This document shows positions 53,301-61,811 of a DNA stretch of 64,000 nt, in pieces. The notes beneath the pieces were generated by a model. It saw nothing but the letters and a program-made list of their open reading frames with translations, searched no databases and had not been told where the DNA came from. Made by a program: the position numbers and the translations under genes. Position 1 is the first letter of the stretch, and the number at the start of each line of letters is the position of its first letter. The DNA comes from Caldilineaceae bacterium (GTDB lineage Bacteria; Chloroflexota; Anaerolineae; Caldilineales; Caldilineaceae), in the NCBI GenBank assembly GCA_018003515.1, contig JAGNDO010000011.1, positions 36,290 through 100,289 on the forward strand, read 5' to 3'.

Positions 53301-53948
53301 CATGGACCACCCTGCGACACCGACTTTCTCGGTCGCAATCAAGCCAGGCAGATCGCCATCATCAGCACTCAGCGTCTCAGCAAAGTCGATCTGTCGGGTG
53401 ACCTCTTGGGGACGCCGGATCACTGCCTCGTAGGCCATGGGGCCAAAGGCCGTGCTCCAATTGTCTTCATGATCTGCGGAGATCACCACAAAGCCCCGGG
53501 AGGCCAGATGCTCGGTGAAGTAGGGCACTTCCTGGGCCATGGACCAGTGGGCGTGGCTGTAGACGATCAGGGGATAGGGTCCGCCGCTGAGATCCGGCTC
53601 GGCATCCATAAGCCCATGGCCCAGCACAGAGAAGGGCGGGATTTCACCCGGCTGGAATTGCTGTTCGTAGATCATCTCCCCGGTCTCTCCGTCCGGGTTG
53701 AGGGCCGGATACCAGACGCTGGCGGTCAGCTCTCGGTCATTTTCACTTTCCGCCGGGATGGTGAAATAGCGCACACCCACGGCATAAGGGCCGTCAATGG
53801 CGTAGGGCGGCGCATCAAAGCGGATGCCCTGGGGCGGCGACTCCTCTGCCGCGGTCTGGGCGAACAGGGCTGCCGGGACCAAGGTGCCGGCCAGCAGCGA
53901 AACGACGATCAACAGAGAAAGAAAGCGCATGGGTTTGGGGTATGACAT
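50400..53948 (-). CDS. Secreted tandem PAF-acetylhydrolase-like hydrolase fused to an inactive beta-lactamase-like domain
   Basis: 1182 residues from ATG 53948, after GGAGGT. Signal peptide ends near FAQTA. Two homologous alpha/beta hydrolase modules of the PAF-acetylhydrolase/dienelactone type (about 40-430 and 450-790) each have GVRYF- or GAQDF-type starts, a nucleophile (GWSMGA near 213; GWSSGG near 603) and a His (GEHLLFF; GAGHMVF). The third module (about 815-1182) aligns with the serine hydrolase at 48076 but its motifs are lost: S-x-x-K becomes E-S-T-F, Y-S-G becomes W-S-D, and H-A-G becomes T-F-G. So it should not hydrolyse and may bind instead. A small gene overlaps the same transcript upstream. 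Confidence 0.85.
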   Translation of the reverse strand: MSYPKPMRFLSLLIVVSLLAGTLVPAALFAQTAAEESPPQGIRFDAPPYAIDGPYAVGVRYFTIPAESENDRELTASVWYPALNPDGETGEMIYEQQFQPGEIPPFSVLGHGLMDAEPDLSGGPYPLIVYSHAHWSMAQEVPYFTEHLASRGFVVISADHEDNWSTAFGPMAYEAVIRRPQEVTRQIDFAETLSADDGDLPGLIATEKVGVAGWSMGALTSMEVAGARKDLVTLREWCAADPRHVEALDFGCVDILENEAEMAEFTGLAEIPAGLWPSIKDERIVAAVPMSGPTATLGSEGLAYVDIPILFFHGGGEAEADPSVLMGNPYESVSSPRKAEVALAQGEHLLFFSSCADSPSIVEIGFPMFCTDPVWDTDRAHDLINHFTTAFFQAELKGDEEAAAALATNQVSFPGIEYREMGYGAAPEAMSASESKGLRPDAPVYGVRGPNAVGAQDFTIENGEDLITGTIWYPAKNSTNKLQEMTYTISEANGYFPGLPVLGRAIRDASPAIDEGPYPLVIFMTGGAAWRQMNSYLVEHLVSQGFVVIAADPRGEFPGDLWRGAPARILDTSTLIDYAETIHTADSGWTGMIDMEHVAVAGWSSGGWSALTAGGARFDFGWCAANPEFVAEHEDTDCNHFVPHLAEISEMVGLESVPDGMWPLLNDPRVDAVVALTPDGDIWGAEFEGVAAMDTPLLLMAGSSDSVNVPEVTTYPIYENAGSVNKGLVTLNGAGHMVFGNQCQATPWMVDEFFWGCSDSVWDMDRAHDLINHFVTAFLLAELTGDATAAAALAPEHVSFPGIEYQAEGYDATASLPAETVAEIESIVEEAMKGSVVPGMGVAVVQDGEIVYAQGFGVADVETGAPVTADTPFLWAESTFASTTFAVMQLVEQGKIDLDAPITDYLPYFQLADERYTDITVRHILQQRSGLADSGDRMADWTTFQPQVDPGALERHVRGLADKPLLFAPGTQQEWSDVAYTLLGDVIAKVSGQDFETYMQEHILSTLGMTHSSFLLDELDAGLMAQPHLKQAGKAVLSGHYPYHRPFGAANNLMASIGDMARLAQVSLNRGDLDGVSILSDDAFSQMWGESEPSPFGDFPFGVANPTKVMLEWGMGWFVSDDAGTPLYSTFGREYGFQGQMSVAPEAGLAVMAIGNAEITGAYYASDVAVDVLRMLLAASSE

Positions 53949-53977
53949 GGGTTTACCTCCGTGGTTGATTGAAAATG

Positions 53978-54214
53978 CTACGCTTTGCGTGGGTCCTCTT
54001 CTATCGGTGATGCACATTCTGGCTCGCATTCTGGCGCGCCCACCGGGGCGCACACTCGCTGCAAAAAGACGAACAACTCCTCTAATCCGGCGAAGCCGAT
54101 GCGTTCTCCGCTGGTCGGGTCTTCCAAGGATGAGCGCCAGACCGGGGCTTCATGGTTGGCCTCCCGCCACAGACGGAGCAGATAGGAACGATAGGGCGCT
54201 GTATTTCCGCTCAT
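53978..54214 (-). CDS. Small conserved protein of unknown function
   Basis: 78 residues from ATG 54214, after GGGAGAAAC. The core YRSYLLRLWREANH...WRSSLEDPTSGERIGFAGLE...LFVFLQ matches a short family common in Chloroflexota genomes, often next to regulators. No catalytic motif is visible. It lies 29 bp before the large fusion in the same direction and is the first gene of the run, divergent from the SARP-type regulator at 54430. A longer open frame upstream is not supported. Confidence 0.7.
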   Translation of the reverse strand: MSGNTAPYRSYLLRLWREANHEAPVWRSSLEDPTSGERIGFAGLEELFVFLQRVCAPVGAPECEPECASPIEEDPRKA

Positions 54215-54325
54215 TTTGTTTCTCCCGGGCCGTGCGCTGAAAGTCGGCGGTCGTCCACGGCACAGACATGCCATCGTGTTGGGGGCTTATCTGTACCCGT
54301 ATTCTAGCGAATGTGTCTAAAAAAT

Positions 54326-54377
54326 CTCTCAAAAGACTCTCAAAACGGTTGAAATTGACCCTAAAAAGGACTATACT
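54326..54377 (+). promoter_or_regulatory. Promoter with 11-bp-spaced direct repeats (SARP-type site)
   Basis: CTCTCAAAA repeats at 54326-54334 and 54337-54345, an 11-bp period, with a weaker copy (TGTCTAAAA) at 54314. They stand before TTGAAA (54349-54354), a 17-bp spacer and TATACT (54372-54377). SARP regulators bind direct repeats of this period just upstream of promoters, so the downstream gene is probably autoregulated from here. Confidence 0.6.
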
Positions 54378-54429
54378 GGGTCTGACCCTCGGCTGGCTTT
54401 TTTGAAGTTGATGCCAGGAGATCACCCCC

Positions 54430-57400
54430 ATGCATTGTCTTTGCCTGCGGCTGTTCGACACCTTCTCCGCCACCCTGGACGGCCAGACACCCATCCCCTT
54501 TGACTACGACAAGGTGCGGGCGCTGCTGGCGTTTCTGGCGTTTGAACATGGCCGCCCCCTCCGCCGGGACGCGCTGTGCGGTCTGCTCTGGCCCGAAGAT
54601 GACCAGACCCGCGCCCGCCAGAGCCTGAGCCAGGCCCTCTATAGCCTGCGCCAGTCCTTTCGGCGCGCCGGCACTGACGCCACCTTCATCCTCGCCAACC
54701 GCACAGAGGTGCAATTGGACCCCGCCGCAAGCTGGCAGGCCGACACCAACAGCTTTCAGCAATTGATCCGGGCCGGTTTCGACGTGCCGGATGCCCAGGA
54801 GAAAGCCGCCCTGTTGGAAGAGGCAATCGGCCACTACGCCGGTCCTTTCCTGGCCGGCTTTGCCCTGCCCGACAGCAGCGCCTGGGATGAATGGGTCCTG
54901 TTGCAGCGGGAGCGGCTGCACCGCCTGGCCGCGGACGCTCTGCGCAGTCTGGTGCACCATTACGGGGAGCAGAGCGATCTGGAGGGGGCGCTGCAGTGGG
55001 CGCAGCGGCAGGTGGAGATTGATCCGTGGCAAGAGGAAGGTCATCGGGCGGTGATGGGGCTGCTGGCCGGGCTGGGGCGACGCAGCGAGGCGCTGGCCCA
55101 GTTCGAGATCTGCCGACGCACCCTGCGCCAAGAACTGGACGTGGAACCGACCGCGCAAACATGGACCCTTTACCACACCTTGCGGGACGGTGGCATGGTC
55201 GCCGATGCCGTAGCCGATGCGGGTTCAACGCAGAAGGAGCGGCCACGTCTGCCCCTACCTCGGGCTGGCTTTCTGGGACGGGAGACGGAGCTGGAACAGA
55301 TCCGGCGGCGGCTGGCAGACCCGGCCTGCCGCCTGATCACCATCGTCGGCATGGGCGGCATGGGCAAGACCCAATTGGCTTTGCGTGCTGCCCACGCCCA
55401 GCAGGCGAACTTTGCCGCCGGTGTCGCCTTCGTGCCCCTGGTCGGTGCGACCACAACCGAGGATGTGGTCGCCGCCATCCACACCGGCCTGGGCCGATCG
55501 GCCACGGCGGCGGACGCTCAACTGGCCGCAACCCTGCGCCCCCTGCATCTGCTCCTGGTGTTGGACAACTGCGAACACTTGACCGACAGTCTGGGGCTGC
55601 TGGCGCGACTGTTGGAAGAAGCGCCCCGCCTCAAAATTCTGGCTACATCGCGACAACGGCTGAATTTGGCAGAGGAATGGCTGATGCCCCTGGAAGGGCT
55701 GTCATTGCCGCACGCCCCAGATTCGGGCGGTGTCCCAGCCGATACGGACACCCTTAACGCCTTCGCTGCGACTCAGCTCTTTGTCAACTGTCTGCGCCGG
55801 GTGCGGCCCGGCCCCCAGTTGACCCCCCAGGACGTTGCCCACATCGTCGCCATTTGTCGCCAGGTGGACGGTATGCCCCTGGCGCTAGAGTTGACTGCCT
55901 CCTGGCGGCGGATTCTGCCATTGGAAGAGATCGTTGCCCAGATCGACCACGCGCTGGACTTGCCGTCCGCCGCCACCAGCGACATCCCGACCCGCCACCG
56001 CAACATTCGGGCCGCTTTCGACGGTTCTTGGAAGCTGCTCACGCCCCAAGCGGCCGCCTGCTTGCGCCAGCTTGCGGTCTTCCGCGGCGGCTTCACCCTT
56101 GCCGCCGCCCAAAGCGTAGCCGACGCGGATCTGGCGGATCTGGCCGACCTGGTGGACCGCTGCTGGCTACGCATGGACGAAACCGGCCGCTACGATCTGC
56201 ACGAATTGGTGCGCCAGTATTGTGCCGAGCGGCTGGCGGACGCACCGGCCCAGGTGGATCAGGCTGTGCGCAGCCGCCACGCCGCCTTCTACGCCGCCTT
56301 CCTCAACGAGCACGAAGCGGACTACAATCGGAGAAGCCAGACGTTGGCCGAGATCACTGTGGAAATCGGGAACATCGAGACCGCCTGGCGCTGGGTCACT
56401 GTCCACGGGGATGCGGCGACCATCTATCCGTTTTATTTGGGATTGTATTTCATCGGCGATATGTGGGGATGGATGGGGTTGGTGCAGCCGCTCTTTACCC
56501 AAGGTGTGGCGCGCCTCAAAAGCCGTCTGTACGACGAAGAGCTGGGTGCAGACGAATTGGACGCCACGGCTCTCCTGATCGTCCATATTCAAGAGGCATT
56601 GGGGAACATGTTTTTGTCCCGTGGGCACGTCACCCCGGCCTTGGCCTGTTTTCGGGATAGCGAGATCCTGATCCAGCAGGTCGCCCCTAGCGAGGACCGG
56701 CAGTTTATTTGGAGCTATTTGCAGCTCGGCCAAGCCCTGGCGTCCTTCCATCAAGGCCACTATGGTGAGGCGGAGGGCCTTCTGCGCGAGCGCTTCATTC
56801 CCTATTGGGAAGGGGCGAACAGCGCGCGTTACGCTTCGCCGGAATTTTCGCTGGCCCACGGGTATGGACTGCTGGGGCTTGTTCTGGTCAGCCGGGGAGA
56901 GTACGGGGCGGCCTGCCCGATCTTGCAGCGCAGCCTGGACCTGCGCCAGCGCATGGGGGAGAAGCGCTTTCGGGGCGGATTGTACGGCAGTCTGGCCCGA
57001 GCCTATGCTGGTCAGGGCAAGACCGCACAGGCTCTGGAAGCGGCGCAGGAGGGCGTCCGCCTGAGCCGGGCGTTCGGCGATCGGATCAATTTAGGCGTTG
57101 CGTTGGGGATATGGGGTGGGTTGCTGCTGCGCGATGGCCAGATCGACGCCGGCCGTGCCTGTTTCGAGGAGGCGCACATGTTGGCTGTGGAGACAGCCAA
57201 TCCGGCCAGGACTGCTTGGAGCAGCGTCGGGCTGGCCTCCGTGGCCCTGGCCGATGGCCGCGTGGATGATGCTCTGCGCCTGACGGCAGAGGCCCGCACC
57301 TGTTACGAAGAGGAAGGGTTGGAGTCGGTCGATCTGTGGAGCGAGATCTTGCTGCTCCAAGGCAGGTGCGCTATGACGACAGATCTACGGCAAGCCGCTG

Positions 57401-57495
57401 CGACCCACTTCCAATGCGTGTTGGACCAGCCCCACGTCTCACCCCCATACCACCGGACCGCCCAGGCCGCTCTGGTCGATTGTGGCCTGCCATGA
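54430..57495 (+). CDS. SARP/BTAD-NB-ARC-TPR transcriptional regulator (AfsR-like)
   Basis: 1021 residues. N-terminal OmpR-type DNA-binding part (LCLRLFDTFSATLDGQ, ALLAFLAFEHGRPLRRDALC, RARQSLSQALYSLRQ) then the BTAD helices (about 100-260). NB-ARC follows: GFLGRETELEQIRRRL, Walker A GMGGMGKTQLA (about 307-317), Walker B LLLVLDNCEHL, and GMPLALELTASWRRILPL. From about 640 on there are TPR-like helices (ALAYAG-type; LARAYAGQGKTAQALEAAQE). It is a STAND transcription factor; ligand binding by the TPR part would release the DNA-binding domain. It faces away from the lipoprotein/hydrolase operon and probably controls it through the shared 215-bp region. Confidence 0.9.
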   Translation: MHCLCLRLFDTFSATLDGQTPIPFDYDKVRALLAFLAFEHGRPLRRDALCGLLWPEDDQTRARQSLSQALYSLRQSFRRAGTDATFILANRTEVQLDPAASWQADTNSFQQLIRAGFDVPDAQEKAALLEEAIGHYAGPFLAGFALPDSSAWDEWVLLQRERLHRLAADALRSLVHHYGEQSDLEGALQWAQRQVEIDPWQEEGHRAVMGLLAGLGRRSEALAQFEICRRTLRQELDVEPTAQTWTLYHTLRDGGMVADAVADAGSTQKERPRLPLPRAGFLGRETELEQIRRRLADPACRLITIVGMGGMGKTQLALRAAHAQQANFAAGVAFVPLVGATTTEDVVAAIHTGLGRSATAADAQLAATLRPLHLLLVLDNCEHLTDSLGLLARLLEEAPRLKILATSRQRLNLAEEWLMPLEGLSLPHAPDSGGVPADTDTLNAFAATQLFVNCLRRVRPGPQLTPQDVAHIVAICRQVDGMPLALELTASWRRILPLEEIVAQIDHALDLPSAATSDIPTRHRNIRAAFDGSWKLLTPQAAACLRQLAVFRGGFTLAAAQSVADADLADLADLVDRCWLRMDETGRYDLHELVRQYCAERLADAPAQVDQAVRSRHAAFYAAFLNEHEADYNRRSQTLAEITVEIGNIETAWRWVTVHGDAATIYPFYLGLYFIGDMWGWMGLVQPLFTQGVARLKSRLYDEELGADELDATALLIVHIQEALGNMFLSRGHVTPALACFRDSEILIQQVAPSEDRQFIWSYLQLGQALASFHQGHYGEAEGLLRERFIPYWEGANSARYASPEFSLAHGYGLLGLVLVSRGEYGAACPILQRSLDLRQRMGEKRFRGGLYGSLARAYAGQGKTAQALEAAQEGVRLSRAFGDRINLGVALGIWGGLLLRDGQIDAGRACFEEAHMLAVETANPARTAWSSVGLASVALADGRVDDALRLTAEARTCYEEEGLESVDLWSEILLLQGRCAMTTDLRQAAATHFQCVLDQPHVSPPYHRTAQAALVDCGLP

Positions 57496-57519
57496 CTACA
57501 TTGACCGGCTGTATGTTTG

Positions 57520-57900
57520 TCACCCCATGATTGCAGCCACAATCATCCCCAAGTACAACCCCACCGCCGCCGGCACACTCACACTCCTGCGCTTCCACAC
57601 CCACAACCCCGCAAACATCCCAACCAGGACCGCCACGCCCATCCCCAACGCCATCGGACTGACCGCACTCAGCGCCACAGCGATCTTGCCGTCCGCCGCG
57701 CCCATGGTGTGCATCTGCCAGGCGGCCCAGCAGCCGACGAAGACGGCGAAGGTGAGGATCAGCCGATCGCTTCCACCCAACCACAGGGCCACCGGCCAGG
57801 CCAGGACGAAGGCGGGCAGGGTCAGCCAGTTTGATATACGTCGGGTACGATAATCTTGTAGTGCGCACGGAAGTAACCAGAGTACGAGCAGAAAATTCAT
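57520..57900 (-). CDS. cpaA: A24-type prepilin peptidase (CpaA-like)
   Basis: 126 residues with about four hydrophobic segments. The two aspartates of the A24 family are present: one in ALQDYRTRRISNWLTLP (about 15), one in MGAADGKIAVAL (about 70), the usual G-x-G-D position. Length is at the short end for CpaA. It is the last gene of the Tad cluster and would process the pilin and Tad pseudopilins. A remnant copy lies at 47778-47973. Confidence 0.75.
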   Translation of the reverse strand: MNFLLVLWLLPCALQDYRTRRISNWLTLPAFVLAWPVALWLGGSDRLILTFAVFVGCWAAWQMHTMGAADGKIAVALSAVSPMALGMGVAVLVGMFAGLWVWKRRSVSVPAAVGLYLGMIVAAIMG

Positions 57901-58038
57901 GGTGATGAGCTTTCAGCACGGCGGCTGTTGCCGCCTATCAGCGGTCAGCTTGTGCAGTGGAATGGTGGCGAGATACGATGGACCCGAAAGCTGATAGGAC
58001 GCCGCAGGCGTCTGGGCTGATGGCTGATGGCGTGCTGG

Positions 58039-58896
58039 TCACAGCACTTGCAGCACCGGCCACATCAACGGCACCAGCATCAAGAACAGAAAGGGCAGAA
58101 AGAAGAACAGCACACTGGGCACGGCCAGACGGCTGTCCAACGCCTCGGCTTCCCGCAGGGCACGGTCTTTGAACTCGATAATGAGAGTCTTGGCCAGCCC
58201 TTCCATCAGTTCCGGTCCGGCGGCTCCTTTGCGGGCGGCCAGGTCGATCTGGGCGGCGAAGGCGCGCAGGGCGGGCAGGTCGTAGGCGGAGACCGTGCGG
58301 ACGAGGGCACCGTCCTTGCTACCCCGGCCAAAGATGGGACGACCTGTGGCCCGTGCATCCTCGGCCACTTTGCGCACCAGCACTGCCAGGGGACCACCCC
58401 ACTCGGCGGCCCGCTCCAACGCCTTGTCCGGCGGGTTGCCTGCGGCCATCTCTGCGGCCAAGAGCGCCGTGAGTTCGGGGAGGGAGCGCTGGACCCGGCG
58501 CTTGACCCGGTTGGCCTGGCTGCGCAGGCGGGCGAAGGGGACGACGGCCCCGACGATGCCCAGTAGCCCAGCGATGGGCGCACCGGTGACCACGGCCAGG
58601 ACCATCCCCAACCCGGCGAAGGCTAAACTCAAGCCCACGGTCTGGGCAGGAGAGGGAACCACCCCGTCCAAAGCCAGCCAACGGCGTTGGGCGTCGAAGC
58701 TCACCCGCTCGGCCAGGCCGGGCAGGCGGGCCAAAGCAGAGGCCCCCATGCGCTCCACGGCGTCCGGGGCAGCGGCGTCGAGATAGTCGGCCAACGACCG
58801 GGCGGCGGAGGGGCTGAAGGAGAAGCGAGAAGCAGTCATGGCGACCATGAGGGCGGCAGAGATCGAGGTGAGGATGATCAGTGTTGTGTGCGGCAT
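58039..58896 (-). CDS. tadC: TadC-like type II secretion F-family membrane protein
   Basis: 285 residues. Membrane segments at the N-terminus (TTLIILTSISAALMVAMTAS), middle (VGLSLAFAGLGMVLAVVTGAP, IAGLLGIVGAVVPFARL) and C-terminus (VLFFFLPFLFLMLVPLMWPV) with the T2SSF cytoplasmic block (RSLPELTALLAAEMAAGNPPDKALER). Fits TadC of the tight-adherence pilus. Preceded by GGAG. Together with TadB it forms the inner-membrane platform for the ATPase TadA. The 300-bp gap upstream holds two copies of the cluster's repeat. Confidence 0.8.
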   Translation of the reverse strand: MPHTTLIILTSISAALMVAMTASRFSFSPSAARSLADYLDAAAPDAVERMGASALARLPGLAERVSFDAQRRWLALDGVVPSPAQTVGLSLAFAGLGMVLAVVTGAPIAGLLGIVGAVVPFARLRSQANRVKRRVQRSLPELTALLAAEMAAGNPPDKALERAAEWGGPLAVLVRKVAEDARATGRPIFGRGSKDGALVRTVSAYDLPALRAFAAQIDLAARKGAAGPELMEGLAKTLIIEFKDRALREAEALDSRLAVPSVLFFFLPFLFLMLVPLMWPVLQVL

Positions 58897-59015
58897 GAGT
58901 ATCTCCGAAGCAGGTAGCCCACAGCCATCAGGGGCAGCGGAGGCAGGGTTGGCAGTAAAACAGGATGCAATGGCGGTAATGGTTCGTTTGAGTAGTCGTC
59001 AGCTTTGTGCAATGG

Positions 59016-59190
59016 GGGCGGATGTGCCGTTCGGGTTATGGGTCCGGTGTCGAAGAAAGGATCACTTCGGGCAGGCTGAAGGCTGAGTAGCGGAGGGCTA
59101 TACTGCCCGTTTCCTCGACGGATGTACCATTCGGGGTGTGGTTCCAGCGTCGAAGAAAGGTTCATCTCGCCGCCGCTGACGGCTTTTTTT
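59016..59190. repeat. Two copies (A, B) of the Tad-gap hairpin repeat
   Basis: Copy A lies at about 59021-59065 and copy B at about 59114-59165. Both read CGGATGTRCC...GTCGAAGAAAGG, with the arms TCGACGG and CGTCGAAG forming a hairpin in copy B. Copy B is followed by CGCCGCCGCTGACGGC and a T7 run. The gap holds no convincing gene; a 95-codon minus-strand frame across it is not supported. Confidence 0.65.
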
Positions 59191-59203
59191 GCTGACGGCT
59201 GTT

Positions 59204-60103
59204 TTACTCCATCGCCTCCTCAATCATCCCATTCAGCCACAGATAGCCGAAGCCCATGGTGCCGAGGCAGGCGGCGGCGATGAGTTGGACCATCGGCTCC
59301 CGGAAGCCCATCTGCACGCTGGGGGAGGAGAGCAGGAGCAGCAGAATGCCGCCGATGATGGCCAGCATGGTGAGGACGGCGCTGCGGGCGGCCTCGGCCT
59401 TGGACCCGGCCACGGCCCGAGCTTCCAGGATGGCGGACAGTTCCGACGCCGTGGTGGAGAAGGCACGGGTGAAGCCGCTGCCCCCGGTCTCGAAGAAGCG
59501 GCGCAGTTGGAAGAGGACCAGGGCCAGGGACGGCGATAACTCGGCGGCGTCGGCTTGGGCGGAGATCATGGCTTGTGGCCCGGCAGAGCGCAAATCCGTG
59601 AGCAGACGCTGCATCCAGGCGGCCAGGGGCGAGCCGTCGGGCAGGGTGTCGGTGACTTCCTGAAGAGCGGCCTGGGGAGATTGGGTGACGAGCAGGGTTC
59701 CGGCCAGACGGCTGACGAAGGTGGGCAGTTCCTGCTCCACCTGCACCCGGAAGGCCCGCCAGCGGCTTTGCAGCATGGAGTGGGCGAGGACGGCGGTCAA
59801 CGCCCCGCCCCCGGCGGAAGGCAGGAGGGGGAAGCCCAGGAGCATCAAGCCCAGGGCGGGAAGCACCCCGGACGCAAGGCGAATCCCCACCAGCCAGCGA
59901 GGGTCCAGCGGCAGACCCAGGGAGAGCAGGATCACCGCCGACGGATCCACGGCCAGGGGACGGGGCGCATCCGCCTGCACATCCAGGTAATCGGCCAGGG
60001 TGCGGCTGACCGACGTGCCGAACGAGAGATTCAATCGACGGGCGATCATGGTCACGGTCATGGCGGCGGAGAAAGCAGCGGCGAGGGGCAAGATGGTGTT
60101 CAT
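59204..60103 (-). CDS. tadB: TadB-like type II secretion F-family membrane protein
   Basis: 299 residues. N-terminal membrane segment (ILPLAAAFSAAMTVTMIARR), a middle pair (LASGVLPALGLMLLGFPLLP), the T2SSF cytoplasmic block (FRVQVEQELPTFVSRLAGTLLVTQSPQAAL...) and C-terminal membrane segments (SAVLTMLAIIGGILLLLLSS, MVQLIAAACLGTMGFGYLWL). RTLADYLDVQAD parallels SLADYLDAAAPD of TadC, so the two are paralogous. It starts after CGGAG. It lies between TadA and TadC and is a platform subunit of the Tad pilus. Confidence 0.8.
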   Translation of the reverse strand: MNTILPLAAAFSAAMTVTMIARRLNLSFGTSVSRTLADYLDVQADAPRPLAVDPSAVILLSLGLPLDPRWLVGIRLASGVLPALGLMLLGFPLLPSAGGGALTAVLAHSMLQSRWRAFRVQVEQELPTFVSRLAGTLLVTQSPQAALQEVTDTLPDGSPLAAWMQRLLTDLRSAGPQAMISAQADAAELSPSLALVLFQLRRFFETGGSGFTRAFSTTASELSAILEARAVAGSKAEAARSAVLTMLAIIGGILLLLLSSPSVQMGFREPMVQLIAAACLGTMGFGYLWLNGMIEEAME

Positions 60104-60272
60104 GGATGGCTCCGAATGGTAAATTGAGATTTGAGGTTTCGATATGGCCTGTGGGCCTACTCAACCCAAGAAATGAAAAAGTGTTAATGCGTGGTAGCGG
60201 ACGGATCGGGTTAAATGGAACGAATGGAAGGGCAAGACTCAACACTAAAACTTCTCCATTCTCAAATTTCCA

Positions 60273-61496
60273 TTAGCGGCGTTTCTTCGACAGCGCAGCC
60301 ATTTCTTCCTCGCTCGGCGACCACAACGCCCGAAACTCCACCCGACTCCCGGACAGCCCGACCACTTCCCACACGCCCAGGGCGACCCGCTTGCCCTCCC
60401 GCCAGCCCACCTGGACCACCAGGTCGATGGCCTGGGCGAAGAGACCTTTGGCCGCCTCGAATTTGACCCCGGCATCGGCGAAGAGGATCACGCCCAGGCG
60501 GAAGACGGCTTCCTCCGGCCCCTCGGCGTGAAAGGTGGTCAGCCCGGCGTGGTCAGACATGAGGGCACGGAAGAGGGAGAGGGCCGCATTCCCCGTGCGC
60601 ACCTCGCCCACGATCACATGGCTGGGGGCCAGACGCATGGCGTCGTCCACGCCGTCGCTGACCGTGTAGGCGGGCACGTCGGAACCGGGGGGAGCGGGGC
60701 GGGCTTCCAGGGTGGTCACGTTGGGATGGGGCAGCCAGATCTCCTCCGGGTCTTCCACCTTGACGATGCGGGCGTCGTCGTCGATGCCGTGGCAGAGGGC
60801 GGAGAGCAGCGTGGTCTTGCCCGTGGCGGTGCCGCCGACGACCAATATCCGCAGCCGTCCGGCGACGGCGGCCAGCAGGCCATCCATCACCACTTGCGGA
60901 AAGACGCCCCATTCCACAATCTGCTGCGGTTTCACCGGCGTCGGCTCGAAGAGGCGCAGGGCGATGGCCGGGTAGCCGTCCCCGCTGGCGATGGCCGGAT
61001 GGACGACCTTGACCCGTGCGCCGCCGAAACCCAGTTCCTTGTCACGGGGCAGCTTGGCGTCCACCGTGGGCGTGGCTTCCGTGCAGGCCCGGCCTTGGGG
61101 AGCCAGCAATGCCTCTACCGTTCGCCAGGCTTCCGCCGGGGAGGGATGCAGGTCCAACTTGTCGAAGGCCATGCTGCCCTTGGGCCGTCCCCAGACCGAG
61201 CCGTCGGCATTCAACAAAAGATCCGTATATTTGGAGGCGTTGGGCGGCATCAGGCCATCCAGAAAGCCCAGACCACCGACTCGGGCCAGCACTTGGGCCA
61301 GAATCGCCTGGCTGTCAGGTGTAGGCAACCCTAATCGTCGGGCCGCCGTCTGCAAGGCCAAGTCCGCCCGCTTGCCCAGTTCCCGCCGGTTGCGCAGGAT
61401 GGACAAGGGTAGGCCCGCCAAATCTCGACAAGTTTCATTGATCAAAGAGGCGGACTGTTCAGGGGTTAACGCAGGGGAGTAGGATGTCCACGACAT
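60273..61496 (-). CDS. tadA: TadA/CpaF-type pilus assembly ATPase
   Basis: 407 residues from ATG 61496; the open frame upstream runs through the repeats and is not coding. N-terminal helical part, then the secretion ATPase core: Walker A VGGTATGKTTLLSALCHG, the Asp-box IVKVEDPEEIWLPHPNV, Walker B-like HVIVGEVRTGNAALSLFRAL and His-box LTTFHAEGPEEAVFRL. It is the motor for Tad pilus assembly and contacts TadB and TadC. The C-terminal tail (EVVGLSGSRVEFRALWSPSEEEMAAL) is typical. It lies 170 bp upstream of tadB on the minus strand. Confidence 0.88.
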   Translation of the reverse strand: MSWTSYSPALTPEQSASLINETCRDLAGLPLSILRNRRELGKRADLALQTAARRLGLPTPDSQAILAQVLARVGGLGFLDGLMPPNASKYTDLLLNADGSVWGRPKGSMAFDKLDLHPSPAEAWRTVEALLAPQGRACTEATPTVDAKLPRDKELGFGGARVKVVHPAIASGDGYPAIALRLFEPTPVKPQQIVEWGVFPQVVMDGLLAAVAGRLRILVVGGTATGKTTLLSALCHGIDDDARIVKVEDPEEIWLPHPNVTTLEARPAPPGSDVPAYTVSDGVDDAMRLAPSHVIVGEVRTGNAALSLFRALMSDHAGLTTFHAEGPEEAVFRLGVILFADAGVKFEAAKGLFAQAIDLVVQVGWREGKRVALGVWEVVGLSGSRVEFRALWSPSEEEMAALSKKRR

Positions 61497-61577
61497 GGGG
61501 GTCTCCAGTTGTGTTGATTGGTGGCAGCGATGATTGAGCCGACGAGCTTTCAGCCGACAGACTCGGCTGCGGGGCGC

Positions 61578-61714
61578 TTCTTCGACGGATGTGCCGGGAG
61601 TGATAGCGGTTCCACCGTCGAAGGAAGGACGAGTCGCCGCCGCTGACGTTTTTTTGACGCTATCTTCGACGGGCAATCTTGTCGGGTCATGGTTTCACCG
61701 TCGAAGATAGGATC
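61578..61714. repeat. Two copies (C, D) of the Tad-gap hairpin repeat
   Basis: Copy C 61580-61626 (TTCGACGGATGTGCCG...CACCGTCGAAGGAAGG) and copy D 61665-61714 (TTCGACGGGCAATC...CACCGTCGAAGATAGG). Both have CTTCGACGG/CCGTCGAAG arms and a spacer of about 30 nt; copy C is followed by GTCGCCGCCGCTGACG and a T7 run. They fill the 315-bp gap between the tadZ stop and the tadA start, where I see no gene. Confidence 0.65.
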
Positions 61715-61811
61715 TCCTCACACAGTCTGATGGCTTTCGGGCTTCTTGATCACACCCAGCGCACCTCTCCTCGAAAACAGACCAAGCCGCCGAGACTGAC
61801 GGCTTCTTACC

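Noticed and set aside
58878..59165. 95-codon minus-strand frame before tadC
   Set aside because: It crosses the repeat copies, is proline-rich and has no family resemblance.
59220..60245. 341-codon minus-strand open frame overlapping tadB
   Set aside because: Same strand but different frame from tadB; proline/arginine-rich and without membrane segments, so a shadow.
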